A stretch of 53,537 bases of DNA from Chloroflexota bacterium (GCA_021802825.1 JAJZRG010000021.1:1-53537), one strand, 5' to 3'. Shown: positions 32,628-46,388, counted from the first letter of the stretch. Notes: generated from the letters alone by a model not told the origin. Numbers and translations are program-made.

Positions 32628-33824
32628 TCAGTAGCGGTGCCGCTCCACGAACCGGCCGATGCGATCGAGCGCCTCCTCGATCTTCTCGTAGCTCGTCGCA
32701 TAGCACATGCGGACGTGGCCCTCGCCCGAGGGCCCGAAGGCGTTGCCCGGCACGACGGCGACCGCCTCCTCGTGGATCAGTGCCTCGGTGAACTCGTCGG
32801 AGGTCATGTCGGTCGAGCTGATGTTGGGGAACGCGTAGAAGGCGCCGCGGGGCTCGAACGTGGGCAAGCCCAGCCGGTTGAGCCCGTCGACCAGCAGCCG
32901 GCGCCGGCGGTCGTACTCGGCCACCATCGCGGCGACCGCGGGCTCGCCCTCGACCAGCGCCACGAGCGCGGCGTCCTGGGCGATCGTCGGGGCCGACATG
33001 ATCCCGTACTGGTGGACCTTGACGATGCCCTCGAGGATCTCCCTCGGCGCGCACATCCAGCCCACCCGCCAGCCGGTCATGGCGTATGCCTTGGAGAAGC
33101 CGCCCATCAGGATCGTGCGGTCGCGCATGCCGGGCAGCGAGCTGAACGCGCGATGACGGTACGAGCCATAGGCCAGGCGGTCGTAGATCTCGTCGGAGTA
33201 GACCAGCAGGTCGTGGCGCTCGGCGATCCGCGCAAGCTCGTCCTGGACGTCGTCGTCGAGGACCGCGCCCGTGGGGTTGGCCGGGTAGCCCAGGAACAGC
33301 GCCTTGGTCCTGGCCGTGATGGCGGCCTCCACGGCTGCGGGATCGAGTGCGAAGTCGTCCTCGAACCGCGTGGCGACGTGGACAACGGTGCCGCCTGCGA
33401 AGATGATCGCCGGCTCGTAGGCGACGTAGCTGGGCTCGTGGAGGATCACCTCGTCGCCGGGGTCGCAGGTGGCGCGCAGGGCGAGGTCCACCGCCTCCGA
33501 CGCGCCGACCGTGATCAGGATCTCGTTCTCGGGCGCGTAGCGGACGCCGTACAGCCGCTCGAGGTGCGCGGACAGGGCGCGCCGGAGCTCGAGCGTGCCG
33601 AAGTTGCTGGTGTAGTGGGTGCGGCCCTCGCGGAGGCTCTCGACGCCCGCCTCGACCACGTTGCGCGGGGTGTCGAAGTCGGGCTCCCCCACACCGAGGC
33701 TGATGACGTTCTGCATGGTCGCCGCGATGTCGAAGAAGCGCCGGATGCCGGACGGCGGGACGACGCGGACGCGCTGGGCAAGGGCGCGCTCCGACAGGGG
33801 CGCGCGGGACGTGATCTCGGTCAT
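32628..33824 (-). CDS. PLP-dependent aminotransferase, class I/II (aspartate aminotransferase-like)
   Basis: 398 residues, fold type I. SLGVGEPDFDTPRNVVEAG is the N-terminal substrate segment and LFLGYPANPTGAVL the cofactor loop. VYSDEIYDRLAYG carries the PLP-ring Asp, MGGFSKAYAMTGWRVGWM the Schiff-base Lys, and GHVRMCYATSYEKIEEAL the late Arg that binds the substrate carboxylate. The family includes aspartate, aromatic and MalY-like enzymes, so substrate specificity is not assigned. Start ATG 33824 has TATCCT 6 nt upstream; the longer frame to 34256 is not conserved-looking. It lies between gatCA and gatB on the same strand. Confidence 0.92.
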   Translation of the reverse strand: MTEITSRAPLSERALAQRVRVVPPSGIRRFFDIAATMQNVISLGVGEPDFDTPRNVVEAGVESLREGRTHYTSNFGTLELRRALSAHLERLYGVRYAPENEILITVGASEAVDLALRATCDPGDEVILHEPSYVAYEPAIIFAGGTVVHVATRFEDDFALDPAAVEAAITARTKALFLGYPANPTGAVLDDDVQDELARIAERHDLLVYSDEIYDRLAYGSYRHRAFSSLPGMRDRTILMGGFSKAYAMTGWRVGWMCAPREILEGIVKVHQYGIMSAPTIAQDAALVALVEGEPAVAAMVAEYDRRRRLLVDGLNRLGLPTFEPRGAFYAFPNISSTDMTSDEFTEALIHEEAVAVVPGNAFGPSGEGHVRMCYATSYEKIEEALDRIGRFVERHRY

Positions 33825-33830
33825 GTGCGA

Positions 33831-33836
33831 AGGATA
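33831..33836 (-). promoter_or_regulatory. -10 box of the aminotransferase gene
   Basis: TATCCT on the minus strand ends 6 nt before the ATG at 33824, a leaderless-type arrangement. Confidence 0.55.
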
Positions 33837-33942
33837 GGCCACGCGGTGCGCCGCGTTGGGCAGGAGAACCCGCTTCGCCGTCTGCCCTGCGTCTCCGGTT
33901 CGGCCCACAGGCACGCTCGCTTCGCGACGAGGCACGGACCAG

Positions 33943-33977
33943 CCGGATACGAACGTGCTTCGTCGTATGCCGACGCC
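33943..33977. repeat. Dispersed palindromic repeat (TACGA...TCGT family)
   Basis: CCGGATACGAACGTGCTTCG and the following bases to CGACGCC closely match 42023-42055. It is internally palindromic (ATACGA...TCGTAT) and lies in the 295-bp gap between gatA and the aminotransferase gene, which holds nothing else recognisable. Confidence 0.65.
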
Positions 33978-34119
33978 GCGGCGACCCGGTCGCTCCCGGG
34001 CGGGGCGTCCATCCAGCCTCCACGAGACTGGATCGCAGGTGGCGGCTGAGCGCAGGCTCCGCGGCGTCGCGAAGCCGCCGGCGGGCCGCAGCGCGGTCCC
34101 TCCTCGAACGACGGGATTG

Positions 34120-35712
34120 CTAGCGCGAGGCGATCCGCTCAGCGGGCGTTGGCAGACCGGCGCCGGCCAGCTTCGCGAGGTCGTGCGGACGGACGCGTCG
34201 CCAGTCGGCTGAGGCCGTGACGCCCTCGTACGCGCGGGCGGCGCGCATGAGCACACCCTCCGACCAGGCCGGGCCGATCAGCTGGAGCCCCACCGGAAGG
34301 CCCTCGGACAGACCGCAGGGGATCGAGATGCCAGGCAGGCCCGCCATGTTGACCGGCAGTGTGCAGGCGTCGGAGAGGTACATCTTGACCGGGTCGGCGA
34401 GCTTGGCCCCGAAACGGAACGCGACGTCGGGCGACGTCGGGCCGACCAGCGCGTCGAAGCCCGCGTCGAACAGGACGTCGAAGTCGCGCTTGATCAGCGT
34501 CCGCACCTTGAGCGCCTTGAGGTAGAACGCGTCGTAGTAGCCGGCCGACAGCGCGTACGTGCCGAGCATGACCCGCCGCTTGACCTCGGGGCCGAAGCCC
34601 GAGCCGCGCGTGACCAGGTAGTCGGCCAGATAGTCGGCGCCGTCGGTCACGGCATGGCCGAAGCGGACACCGTCGTAGCGGGCGAGGTTTGCCGACGCCT
34701 CCGCGGGGGCGACGATGTAGTACGAGGCCAGGCCGTAGTCCGTGTGCGGCAGGCTGACCTCCTCGACCGTCGCGCCCGCGCGCTCCAGGTCGGCCACCGC
34801 CGTCCGGATTGCCGCGGCGACGCCGGGCTCCATGCCCTCGACGAAGTACTCGCGCGGCACCCCAAACCGCTTGCCGCGCAGCCACGACGCCGCCTCGTCG
34901 TCCGAGGCGGGCAGATTGACGAGGTCCTCCGCGACGGGTTCCGGAGCCGAGGTGGAGTCGCGCTCATCGCGGCCCGAGACCGCGTGGAGCAGCGCCGCGG
35001 CGTCGCGCACGTCCCGCGCGAACGGGCCGATCTGGTCGAGGCTCGACGCGAACGCGACGATCCCGTACCGCGACACCCGCCCGTAGGTCGGCTTCATGCC
35101 CACGATCCCGCACAGCGCGGCCGGCTGGCGGATCGAGCCGCCGGTGTCCGTGCCAATCGAGAGCGGCGTCTGGAATGCCGCGACCGAGGCGGCCGAGCCG
35201 CCCGACGACCCGCCCGGCACCCGCTCGAGGTCCCAGGGGTTGGCGGTGGGCCCGAACGCCGAGTGCTCGCACGACGAGCCCATCGCGAACTCGTCCATGT
35301 TGGTCTTGCCCAGGATCACCACGCCGACGGCGCGCAGGCGCTCCGTGATGTGGGCGTCGTACGGGGCGCGGTAGCCCTCGAGGATCCGCGAGCCCGCCGT
35401 GCACTGGCCGCCCTTGACCGACACGAGGTCCTTGAGGGCCACCGGCATGCCGTGGAGCGGGTGGAGCGCTGCGAGCGCGTCCGGCCCCTCGGCCCGGGCC
35501 CCGGCCAGCGTCGCGTCGGCGGCGTCGGCTTCGGCCAGCGCCCGCTCGTCGTCGATCGTCAGCCAGGCGTGGAGGCCGTGGTCGGTTGCGTGGGCGCGCG
35601 CCAGGTGCGCCTCCGCGATCTCGCGCGCGGTCGTCTCGCCGGAGCGCAGGCGCGCCGCCATCTCGTGCGCGAACAGCTGGGTCAGGCCCTGGAGGTCGGC
35701 CACGCCGCTCAC
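34120..35712 (-). CDS. gatA: Asp-tRNA(Asn)/Glu-tRNA(Gln) amidotransferase subunit A
   Basis: 530 residues, the glutaminase subunit of GatCAB. The amidase-signature catalytic triad is complete: Lys94 in MPVALKDLV, cis-Ser169 in VPGGSSGGSAASVA and nucleophile Ser193 in GTDTGGSIRQPA. The spacing between them equals that in characterised GatA. FGPTANPWDLERVPGGSSGG and VMLGTYALSAGYYDAFYLKA are further signatures. The GTG start overlaps the gatC stop (GTGA), so gatC and gatA are coupled. Confidence 0.97.
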   Translation of the reverse strand: MSGVADLQGLTQLFAHEMAARLRSGETTAREIAEAHLARAHATDHGLHAWLTIDDERALAEADAADATLAGARAEGPDALAALHPLHGMPVALKDLVSVKGGQCTAGSRILEGYRAPYDAHITERLRAVGVVILGKTNMDEFAMGSSCEHSAFGPTANPWDLERVPGGSSGGSAASVAAFQTPLSIGTDTGGSIRQPAALCGIVGMKPTYGRVSRYGIVAFASSLDQIGPFARDVRDAAALLHAVSGRDERDSTSAPEPVAEDLVNLPASDDEAASWLRGKRFGVPREYFVEGMEPGVAAAIRTAVADLERAGATVEEVSLPHTDYGLASYYIVAPAEASANLARYDGVRFGHAVTDGADYLADYLVTRGSGFGPEVKRRVMLGTYALSAGYYDAFYLKALKVRTLIKRDFDVLFDAGFDALVGPTSPDVAFRFGAKLADPVKMYLSDACTLPVNMAGLPGISIPCGLSEGLPVGLQLIGPAWSEGVLMRAARAYEGVTASADWRRVRPHDLAKLAGAGLPTPAERIASR

Positions 35713-36005
35713 TCCCCGCCCAGGATGGCCGGCACGACGAAGAACTCGCCGTCGCGGTGGGGCGCGTTGGCCAGCACGTCCTCGGCCGGCAGCGACGGGC
35801 GCGCCACGTCGTCGCGCAGGATGTTCTCAAGCTCGATCGTCTGGGCGGTCGGCGGGATCGCGTCCGTGTCGAGCTCGGCCAGCTTCGCGTACTGGTCGAG
35901 GATGTGGTTGAGCTGGCCCTCGAGCCGGGCGAGCTCGGCTTCGGCCAGCCCGAGACGGGCGAGGTAGGCGACGTGCTCGACGTCGGCGCGGGTCAGCGAG
36001 GCCAT
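35709..36005 (-). CDS. gatC: Asp-tRNA(Asn)/Glu-tRNA(Gln) amidotransferase subunit C
   Basis: 98 residues. GatC wraps around the GatA-GatB interface. Signatures are VEHVAYLARLGLAEAELARLEGQLNHILDQYAKL and the late LRDDVARPSLPAEDVLANAP, ending DGEFFVVPAIL. First gene of the gatCA operon. A TATCAT box 6 nt before its ATG suggests a leaderless message. Confidence 0.96.
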   Translation of the reverse strand: MASLTRADVEHVAYLARLGLAEAELARLEGQLNHILDQYAKLAELDTDAIPPTAQTIELENILRDDVARPSLPAEDVLANAPHRDGEFFVVPAILGGE

Positions 36006-36011
36006 GGCCCG

Positions 36012-36017
36012 ATGATA
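36012..36017 (-). promoter_or_regulatory. -10 box of gatCA
   Basis: TATCAT on the minus strand ends 6 nt before the gatC ATG at 36005. Confidence 0.6.
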
Positions 36018-36104
36018 CGCGGCCGGCGCTCACCAGCCGGGCGCCGCCCGGGCTGCGGAAGGGCGAGGCGGACGTGGCGGATCCTGCGGTCAGGAGACCG
36101 CGGT

Positions 36105-37100
36105 TCAGCCCGGTTCGTTGCGATGACCGACGGGGCCGTAGCTTGTGGCGCCCTGGCTGCCGGGCGACCACTGCGACTTGAGCCTGACCTGTGTGGCCCG
36201 GGTATCGGCGTCCGACGGCAGGGCCGTGTCGGTGTCTGCAGACGGGACGTGCGCCTTGCCGAACGTCCGGGCGAGGAACTCGCGAGTGCGCGGGTCCCGT
36301 GGGCTCTCGATCACCTGGTCCGGTGGGCCGACCTCGACGAACGTCCCGCCCTCGATGAAGTAGACGCGGTCGGCAGCCTCTCGGGCGAACGCCATCTCGT
36401 GGGTCACCACGATCATCGTCGCGCCCTCGTGGGCCAGCTCCTCCATCACGTTGATGACCTCGCCGACGAGCGTCGGGTCGAGCGCCGAGGTCGGCTCGTC
36501 GAAGAGCAGGACCTTGGGCTCCATCGTCAGCGCCCTCGCGATCGCGACGCGCTGCTTCTGGCCGCCCGACAGGCGCCCCGGATACTCGTCGCGCTTCTCG
36601 GCGAGACCCACCTTGTCGAGGTACTTCTCCGCCGTCGCAATTGCCTGATCACGCGACAGCCCCTTCACGCGAATCGGCCCCTCGACGAGGTTGTCGATCA
36701 CCTTCATGTGCGGGAAGAGGTTGAATTCCTGGAACACCATCTGCGCCCGGAGCCGGATCTGGCGGATCTGCTCCTGGTGCTGGCGGTTGCGGGGCCGAAG
36801 CGGGTCCGCCGCGACGCGAAGGCCGTCCACCTCGATGAAGCCAACCGTGGGCTCCTCAAGGAAGTTGATGCACCGCAGCAGCGTGCTCTTGCCGGAGCCC
36901 GACTTGCCGATGAGGCAGACCGTCTCGCTCGGAAAGACCTCCATGGTGACGCCCCGGAGGACGTGGTTGGAGCCGTAGAACTTCTGGAGGTCGATGGCGC
37001 GCACGACCGGCTCGGCCCCGGCGGGGGTCAGCGTGCCGGGTTTCGCGTACGGGTCGTGGTGGTCGGCCGAGACCGGGATCGGATCCATCGCGGTGCTCAC
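36105..37100 (-). CDS. Polar amino-acid ABC transporter ATP-binding protein (GlnQ family)
   Basis: 331 residues. Walker A is IGKSGSGKSTLLRCINFLE, Q-loop FQEFNLFPHM, signature LSGGQKQRVAIARAL, Walker B VLLFDEPTSALDP and H-loop VVTHEM. The INFLE and NLFPH motifs are typical of GlnQ/HisP-type importers. It has an N-terminal extension of about 30 residues and a C-terminal one of about 40 beyond the family's usual ~245. The GTG start overlaps the permease stop (GTGA). It energises uptake with the permease and binding lipoprotein encoded just upstream; the substrate is probably a polar amino acid. Confidence 0.94.
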   Translation of the reverse strand: MSTAMDPIPVSADHHDPYAKPGTLTPAGAEPVVRAIDLQKFYGSNHVLRGVTMEVFPSETVCLIGKSGSGKSTLLRCINFLEEPTVGFIEVDGLRVAADPLRPRNRQHQEQIRQIRLRAQMVFQEFNLFPHMKVIDNLVEGPIRVKGLSRDQAIATAEKYLDKVGLAEKRDEYPGRLSGGQKQRVAIARALTMEPKVLLFDEPTSALDPTLVGEVINVMEELAHEGATMIVVTHEMAFAREAADRVYFIEGGTFVEVGPPDQVIESPRDPRTREFLARTFGKAHVPSADTDTALPSDADTRATQVRLKSQWSPGSQGATSYGPVGHRNEPG

Positions 37101-37957
37101 AGCCGCACGTCCCCTTCCGCCATCCGCTTCTCCAGCCGCTCCTGCCCGAGACTGAACACGATGGTCATGACCCAGTACACCATTGCCGCGATCATCAGGG
37201 CCTCAAAGGTCCGGAATGACTGCGTGCCCGCGTTCTGGGCACGCCAGAAGACCTCCTGGATCGTCACCAGCGAGACCAGCGCCGAATCCTTGGTCATCGA
37301 GATGAAGTCGTTGCCGATCGCCGGGATCACGATCCGGATCGCCTGGGGGAGGATGACGCGCCGCATGATGCTGCGCTCGGTCATGCCAAGGGCCTGGGCC
37401 GCCTCCCGCTGCCCGCGCGGGATGGCCTCGACACCGGCCCGGAAGATCTCCGTCAGGTATGCGCCGTAGTTGAACGAGAGCGCGAGGATGCCGCCGGTCA
37501 GCGCGTCCAGGACGATCCCGAACTGGGGCAGCGCGAGGTACACGAAGATGATCTGCACGATCAGCGGGGTGCCCCGCACGAGCGAGACGTAGAGGGTCGC
37601 GATGGCGTAAATGGGCGGGTTGCGCGAAAGCCGCCCCAATGCCCCGAACAGGGCGAAGACCACGGCGAGCACGATCGAGCAGACCGACACGAACAGCGTG
37701 ACGGGGATGCCCTGGAGGATGAACGGGCCCCACTTGGCGATGAACGACGGGTCGACCTTGCCGCTCTCCGCGAGTGCCGCGGCTAGGCCGCCCACGAGGA
37801 CGATCCACGTCAGGACGAAGATCATCCGGAACCGGAGGCCGGCTCGGGCTCGAGACGCGGCGATCTGGGCAACGATGACGTCCGGATGGGCGAGCCTGAA
37901 CCCGTCTTCGGCTGAGACGCGGCCGATCAGGCCAGGGCCGCCGACTCCCATCGCCAT
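37097..37957 (-). CDS. Polar amino-acid ABC transporter permease (GlnP/HisM family)
   Basis: 286 residues. About 45 cytoplasmic residues precede a first hydrophobic helix (MIFVLTWIVLVGGLAAALA). The core contains TLYVSLVRGTPLIVQIIFVYLALPQFG and the EAA loop AGVEAIPRGQREAAQALGMTERSIMRRVILPQAIRIVIPAIGNDFI, which docks on the ATPase. GGAGG lies 5 nt before the ATG. A strong stem-loop separates it from the binding-protein gene upstream in the operon. Confidence 0.94.
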   Translation of the reverse strand: MAMGVGGPGLIGRVSAEDGFRLAHPDVIVAQIAASRARAGLRFRMIFVLTWIVLVGGLAAALAESGKVDPSFIAKWGPFILQGIPVTLFVSVCSIVLAVVFALFGALGRLSRNPPIYAIATLYVSLVRGTPLIVQIIFVYLALPQFGIVLDALTGGILALSFNYGAYLTEIFRAGVEAIPRGQREAAQALGMTERSIMRRVILPQAIRIVIPAIGNDFISMTKDSALVSLVTIQEVFWRAQNAGTQSFRTFEALMIAAMVYWVMTIVFSLGQERLEKRMAEGDVRL

Positions 37958-37976
37958 GCGATCCTCCGGATACGGT

Positions 37977-38005
37977 CGCGGGGGCGCCGTCGTGGCGCCC
38001 CCGCG
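37977..38005 (-). terminator. 12-bp intercistronic stem-loop in the amino-acid importer operon
   Basis: CGCGGGGGCGCC (37977-37988) and GGCGCCCCCGCG (37994-38005) pair perfectly over a 5-nt loop. It lies between the binding-protein stop and the permease start, the usual place for partial termination or 3'-end protection that raises binding-protein output. Confidence 0.65.
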
Positions 38006-38037
38006 CTAGGGCTACGTGGACGTGGCGATGTCGCGCG

Positions 38038-38997
38038 TCACGGACCCTGGGTCAGGTCAGCCTTGAACCACTTCATGGACAACTGGGTGAGTGTCCCGTC
38101 AGCGTGCATCCCGTCGACGATCGTCTTGAGCGCCGCGACGAAGTCCGTGTCCACCGGGCCGCTCTTGTCGACCGCGATGGCGAGCGGCTCGAAGTAGACC
38201 GGGTCACCGACCTTGACGACCGGCATGCCAGCCGCGATCGCGCCGTCCACGGTGGTGCTGGAGCTCAGCCAGCCCTGGAAGTCGTTGCGACCGGCCGCCC
38301 ACGTCTGGGGGCAGTCCGCGTCAGTCTTGAGGGAGACCGTCTTGATGCCGGCGGGCGGCGTGGTGGTGGGCGACAGGGTGCCGAAGTCGAGCTTCTTGCC
38401 CTGGAGCCAGTCGAGATAGGTGGTCGATGCCCCCGCGCAGATCGTCTTGCCCGCGAAGCCGTCCATGGTCGTGATGCCGGAGTTCTTGCTCGCGGTCATC
38501 TGGGCCGGCGTGTAGTAATACGGCGGGCTGAAATCGAGAACCTTCTGGCGGTCAGCGGTGATGGTCATCGAGCCGACGCTCGCGTCCCAGCGCTTCGACC
38601 AGTTGCCAGCCGTGATGAGCGTCCAGTCGGGCGTCACGAACTGGACCTTGACGCCAAGGCGCTTGGCCACCTCGGTTGCGACGTCAATGTCGAAGCCCGA
38701 GAAGGTGCCGTCTGGGTTCTTCACCGACTGCGGCGCGTAGTTCGGGTCCGTCGAGACAACGAGCGTCCCGCGCTGGAGGACAGTGTCGAGCAGGCCGCCC
38801 GGGATCGGGCTGGCGCTCGCGGCTGCCGCTGAGGGTGAGGCAGCGGCGCTGGGGCTGGCCGCGGTGCTCGGTGCGACGCTGGCGACCGACGGGACGGCCG
38901 TGGCAGCCGCCGATGGCGACGCAGCGCCGCCGCCCGAGCAGGCCGAGGCCACGATGGCGACGGCGCCCAGCAGGGAAAGTCGTCCACGTAGGGACAT
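38038..38997 (-). CDS. Amino-acid ABC transporter substrate-binding lipoprotein
   Basis: 319 residues. The signal peptide MSLRGRLSLLGAVAIVASAC has its lipobox Cys at 20. A Ser/Ala/Pro linker runs to about 65. The SBP_bac_3 domain follows: GTLVVSTDPNYAPQSVKNPDGTFSGFDIDVATEVAKRLG, AGNWSKRWDASVGSMTITADRQKVLDFSPPYYYTPAQM and AGKTICAG. The Arg and Asp of the ligand pocket are recognisable. A strong AGGAGGAG lies about 6 nt before the ATG. First gene of the operon with the permease and ATPase. Confidence 0.94.
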   Translation of the reverse strand: MSLRGRLSLLGAVAIVASACSGGGAASPSAAATAVPSVASVAPSTAASPSAAASPSAAAASASPIPGGLLDTVLQRGTLVVSTDPNYAPQSVKNPDGTFSGFDIDVATEVAKRLGVKVQFVTPDWTLITAGNWSKRWDASVGSMTITADRQKVLDFSPPYYYTPAQMTASKNSGITTMDGFAGKTICAGASTTYLDWLQGKKLDFGTLSPTTTPPAGIKTVSLKTDADCPQTWAAGRNDFQGWLSSSTTVDGAIAAGMPVVKVGDPVYFEPLAIAVDKSGPVDTDFVAALKTIVDGMHADGTLTQLSMKWFKADLTQGP

Positions 38998-39109
38998 TCG
39001 TGCTCCTCCTTCGATTGACTACCGACGAACTGATCGTGCGGCGTCGAATCGGCGGCATTATGCGCCGTCCGAGCTGCCCCGTGGGCGAGGGCATTCGGCC
39101 CGGCAGCTC

Positions 39110-41353
<2,244 letters not shown>

Positions 41354-41472
41354 TCAGCTGTCCGTCGGAGCGCTCGGGATGGGCTGCTCAGGGCGCGCAG
41401 GCCGAGTGGCGGCGTGGTGGCTCGCCACAGGGGCGCGTCTCGAGTCGCACCCACGATGGACTGCGCGGCCGC

Positions 41473-41478
41473 TAGGAT
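41473..41478 (+). promoter_or_regulatory. -10 box of the DinB-like gene
   Basis: TAGGAT ends 7 nt before the ATG at 41486; there is no Shine-Dalgarno in between. Confidence 0.55.
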
Positions 41479-41485
41479 GCAACGC

Positions 41486-41956
41486 ATGGACAAGACCGAC
41501 CTCCTCCGTGCCATGCGCGACGGCCACGCGCCCATCGAGGCGGCCGTGGCCACCCTGACCGACGAGGCACTTCACGCGGAGGCGCCCGGGATGCCCGGCT
41601 GGACGCGCAAGGATGTCCTCGCGCACATCGAGTACTGGCACCGGCACTCGACGGAGGTGCTGGCGGGCCTCCGGTCGGGTGAGGATCCGGATCGCGCCGC
41701 CGGCGAGCCCTTCGATATCGACGCGCTCAACGCCCGTGTCTTCGCCGAGAACCGCGACCGACCCGGCGCCGACGTCCGCGAGGGCGAGGAGGCGTCCTAT
41801 CGCCTGCTGGTTGCTGCGGTCGAGGACGCCTCGGAGCGCGAGCTGTTCGAGACGGGCGCGGTGCCCTGGCTCGGCGAGCAGACGGCGGCAGACGTCGTGG
41901 CGAGCGACACCTACACGCACTATCCGGAGCACGTGCCGCACCTGGCCCCGGACTGA
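41486..41956 (+). CDS. DinB/maleylpyruvate-isomerase-like four-helix protein
   Basis: 156 residues. The pattern MDKTDLLRAMRDGHAPIEAAVATL...MPGWTRKDVLAHIEYWHRHSTEVL is typical of DinB/YfiT-like putative metalloenzymes, where His in helix 2 and later His residues (HYPEHVPHL) bind a metal. Members act as thiol-dependent transferases or are uncharacterised; the substrate is not predictable here. It stands alone, divergent from ligA. The longer frame back to 41003 overlaps ligA and is rejected. Confidence 0.8.
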   Translation: MDKTDLLRAMRDGHAPIEAAVATLTDEALHAEAPGMPGWTRKDVLAHIEYWHRHSTEVLAGLRSGEDPDRAAGEPFDIDALNARVFAENRDRPGADVREGEEASYRLLVAAVEDASERELFETGAVPWLGEQTAADVVASDTYTHYPEHVPHLAPD

Positions 41957-42022
41957 GCGGGCGCGGCGGCCCCGTCGGGTTTCGGCGTCCCTCGGGGATC
42001 AGCCGGCGGCGTCGCCAAGATG

Positions 42023-42195
42023 CCGGATACGAGCGTGCTTCGTGCTGTCGACGCCATACGTGCGGTTCGCCGCCACATACGAACGCAGGTCGTGCAAAGG
42101 GCGCATCCGGATGGATTCGGCCCGCCTACGAAGGTGGTTCGTGCTCGGCGCGAGCCGACCGGCTCCTTGGCACCCAGCACGAAGCCAGCTCGTAT
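42023..42195. repeat. About 50-bp-periodic palindrome array (TACGA...TCGT family)
   Basis: Palindromic units centred near 42035 (ATACGAGC-gt-GCTTCGTG), 42086 (ATACGAACGCAGGTCGTG), 42135 (TACGAAGGTGGTTCGTG) and 42186 (CACGAAGC-ca-GCTCGTAT) are spaced 49-51 bp. The last is the inverted form of the first. The first matches 33943-33977. Confidence 0.7.
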
Positions 42196-42337
42196 GTGGC
42201 GGGATTCGGTCACACATCAAGCGCGGACCGCGATGGCAGCACCGCCATCGGATCGATCGAGGCTGGCGGGATCACCGACAAAACGAGGCAGGGTCGTACA
42301 TGGTGGTCGAGCCCCGAGCGCGCCACGGTCCCGATGG

Positions 42338-42433
42338 CCGCCACCCTCGCCCCTCGGTGTGCCCGATGCGACAGGCGGCGGCCACGAGCGGATCACCGCC
42401 ACCCTCGCCCCTCGGTGTGCCCCCATGCGACAG
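42338..42433 (+). repeat. 58-bp-spaced direct repeat
   Basis: A 27-bp block is identical at 42338-42364 and 42396-42422 (begins CCGCCACCCTCGCCCCTCGG). A second block ATGCGACAG follows in both copies after 1-2 nt. No coding sense was found. Confidence 0.8.
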
Positions 42434-42589
42434 CGGCGCCCGCGAGCGAGATGGGGTCCCCGCCCACAGGCTGGTTATGCCGCGCGGGGCCGAGCACGAC
42501 CGCGGCGCCGAGGACGACCTCCCGCAACGCACGTTGGCGGGCCTGGCCGAGCTGCGTGCCGCGAGCGCCTCGCTGGGCTGGCCCGGGCG

Positions 42590-42728
42590 GCTCGCACAGC
42601 GGGTGAATGGCACCGTGGCGCATTCCCGTCGCTCGACAGGTGGTCGGCAGGCCCGCGGCAGCGGTCACCACGCTCGTTTGGCGAGTGTCCCGCACCACGC
42701 GCGGTTTCGTTCGCTCGCTGGGCGAGCG
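42590..42728. repeat. 41-bp-periodic palindrome array, locus 3
   Basis: Full palindromes are centred at 42679 (GCTCG-n4-GCGAGTG) and 42720 (GCTCGC-tgg-GCGAGC). Left half-sites lie at 42638 (GCTCG) and 42597 (GCTCGC), all exactly 41 bp apart. The array lies just beyond the uvrD stop. The rest of the 41957-42747 gap shows no recognisable gene. Confidence 0.75.
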
Positions 42729-42747
42729 GTGGGCCGTGGGCCTCGGG

Positions 42748-45576
<2,829 letters not shown>

Positions 45577-45620
45577 ATTCTAGGGGGCGGGTGGTGCTGC
45601 CCCCGATCTCGCGCGCCGTG

Positions 45621-46388
45621 TCAGCCGGGCGGGTCCGGGATGACGCTCGGCGCGTCCCAAACGGACGCGTCGAGCGTCACGGTGAGTGCCAGGCTCCCGT
45701 CGGCGTTGCGGACGTCGAACACGAGGCGCGCCGGCCGGAGGGTCATCTCGTCCGTCTGGAGGACGACGTCGGTCGTGGTCGGACCGACGGCGGCGGCGCT
45801 CCCCGACGCGAACAGCCGCAGGAGCAGGTCGCCGGGCGTGGGCCCCGCGGCGAGGCGCACCTGGCGGCATCGGCCCGACGGGGCGGCACACGAGACGTCG
45901 GTCGTCGCGGGCACCGGGGCGCCAGGAGCGGCCAGCCAGCCGCGCAGGCGGTCCACCAGCGTCAGCGGGTTGGCGTCGATCCCCTTGCCGGCGACCAGGC
46001 CAGCGACCGATCCCGACGCCCAGAGCCCGCCCTGCTGCCGGGACGCAAGCTTGTCCCACAGGTTGAGCGCTTCGAGGTCAATCGCCAGGGCCCGGCTCGT
46101 GACGTGGAGGTGCGACCGCGCGTCCTGCGGCCGGAGGTCCAGCGTCGCGTGCGTCCCGTCGAGCGTCATGGCCGGGCCCTCACGACCGGCCAGGGCGGCC
46201 GGGACGTGGCCGCTCACGCTGGCCTCGAGGTGGACGGAGCTCGCGTCGAGCGTCGCCTGGAGCGACCGGGTGAGCATCTCACGCGGGTCCGTGACCTGGT
46301 CGGGGGGCGTGACGCGGGCGAGCGGCCCCACGCCGTTGGCCGCCCCCAGGAGGAGGATCGCGACGCTGAGCGCTGCCACGATCCCCAT
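45621..46388 (-). CDS. Exported or membrane-anchored protein of unknown function
   Basis: 255 residues from ATG 46388. An N-terminal hydrophobic segment (MGIVAALSVAILLLGAANG) without a lipobox suggests a signal anchor. The remainder alternates beta-like strands (SVHLEASVSGHVPAAL, GTHATLDLRPQDARSHLHV, LVFDVRNADGSLALTVTLDASVW) with two Cys (CAAPSGRC). The strand pattern recalls LolA/LprG-like lipid-binding folds, but no specific match is recognised. It lies downstream of the Gln/Pro-rich membrane protein on the same strand and may be in its operon. Confidence 0.65.
   Translation of the reverse strand: MGIVAALSVAILLLGAANGVGPLARVTPPDQVTDPREMLTRSLQATLDASSVHLEASVSGHVPAALAGREGPAMTLDGTHATLDLRPQDARSHLHVTSRALAIDLEALNLWDKLASRQQGGLWASGSVAGLVAGKGIDANPLTLVDRLRGWLAAPGAPVPATTDVSCAAPSGRCRQVRLAAGPTPGDLLLRLFASGSAAAVGPTTTDVVLQTDEMTLRPARLVFDVRNADGSLALTVTLDASVWDAPSVIPDPPG

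Noticed and set aside
42440..42640. Possible gene fragments in both strands of the 41957-42747 gap
   Set aside because: Frames are short, Arg/Pro-rich, partly built from the direct repeats, and match no recognised family.
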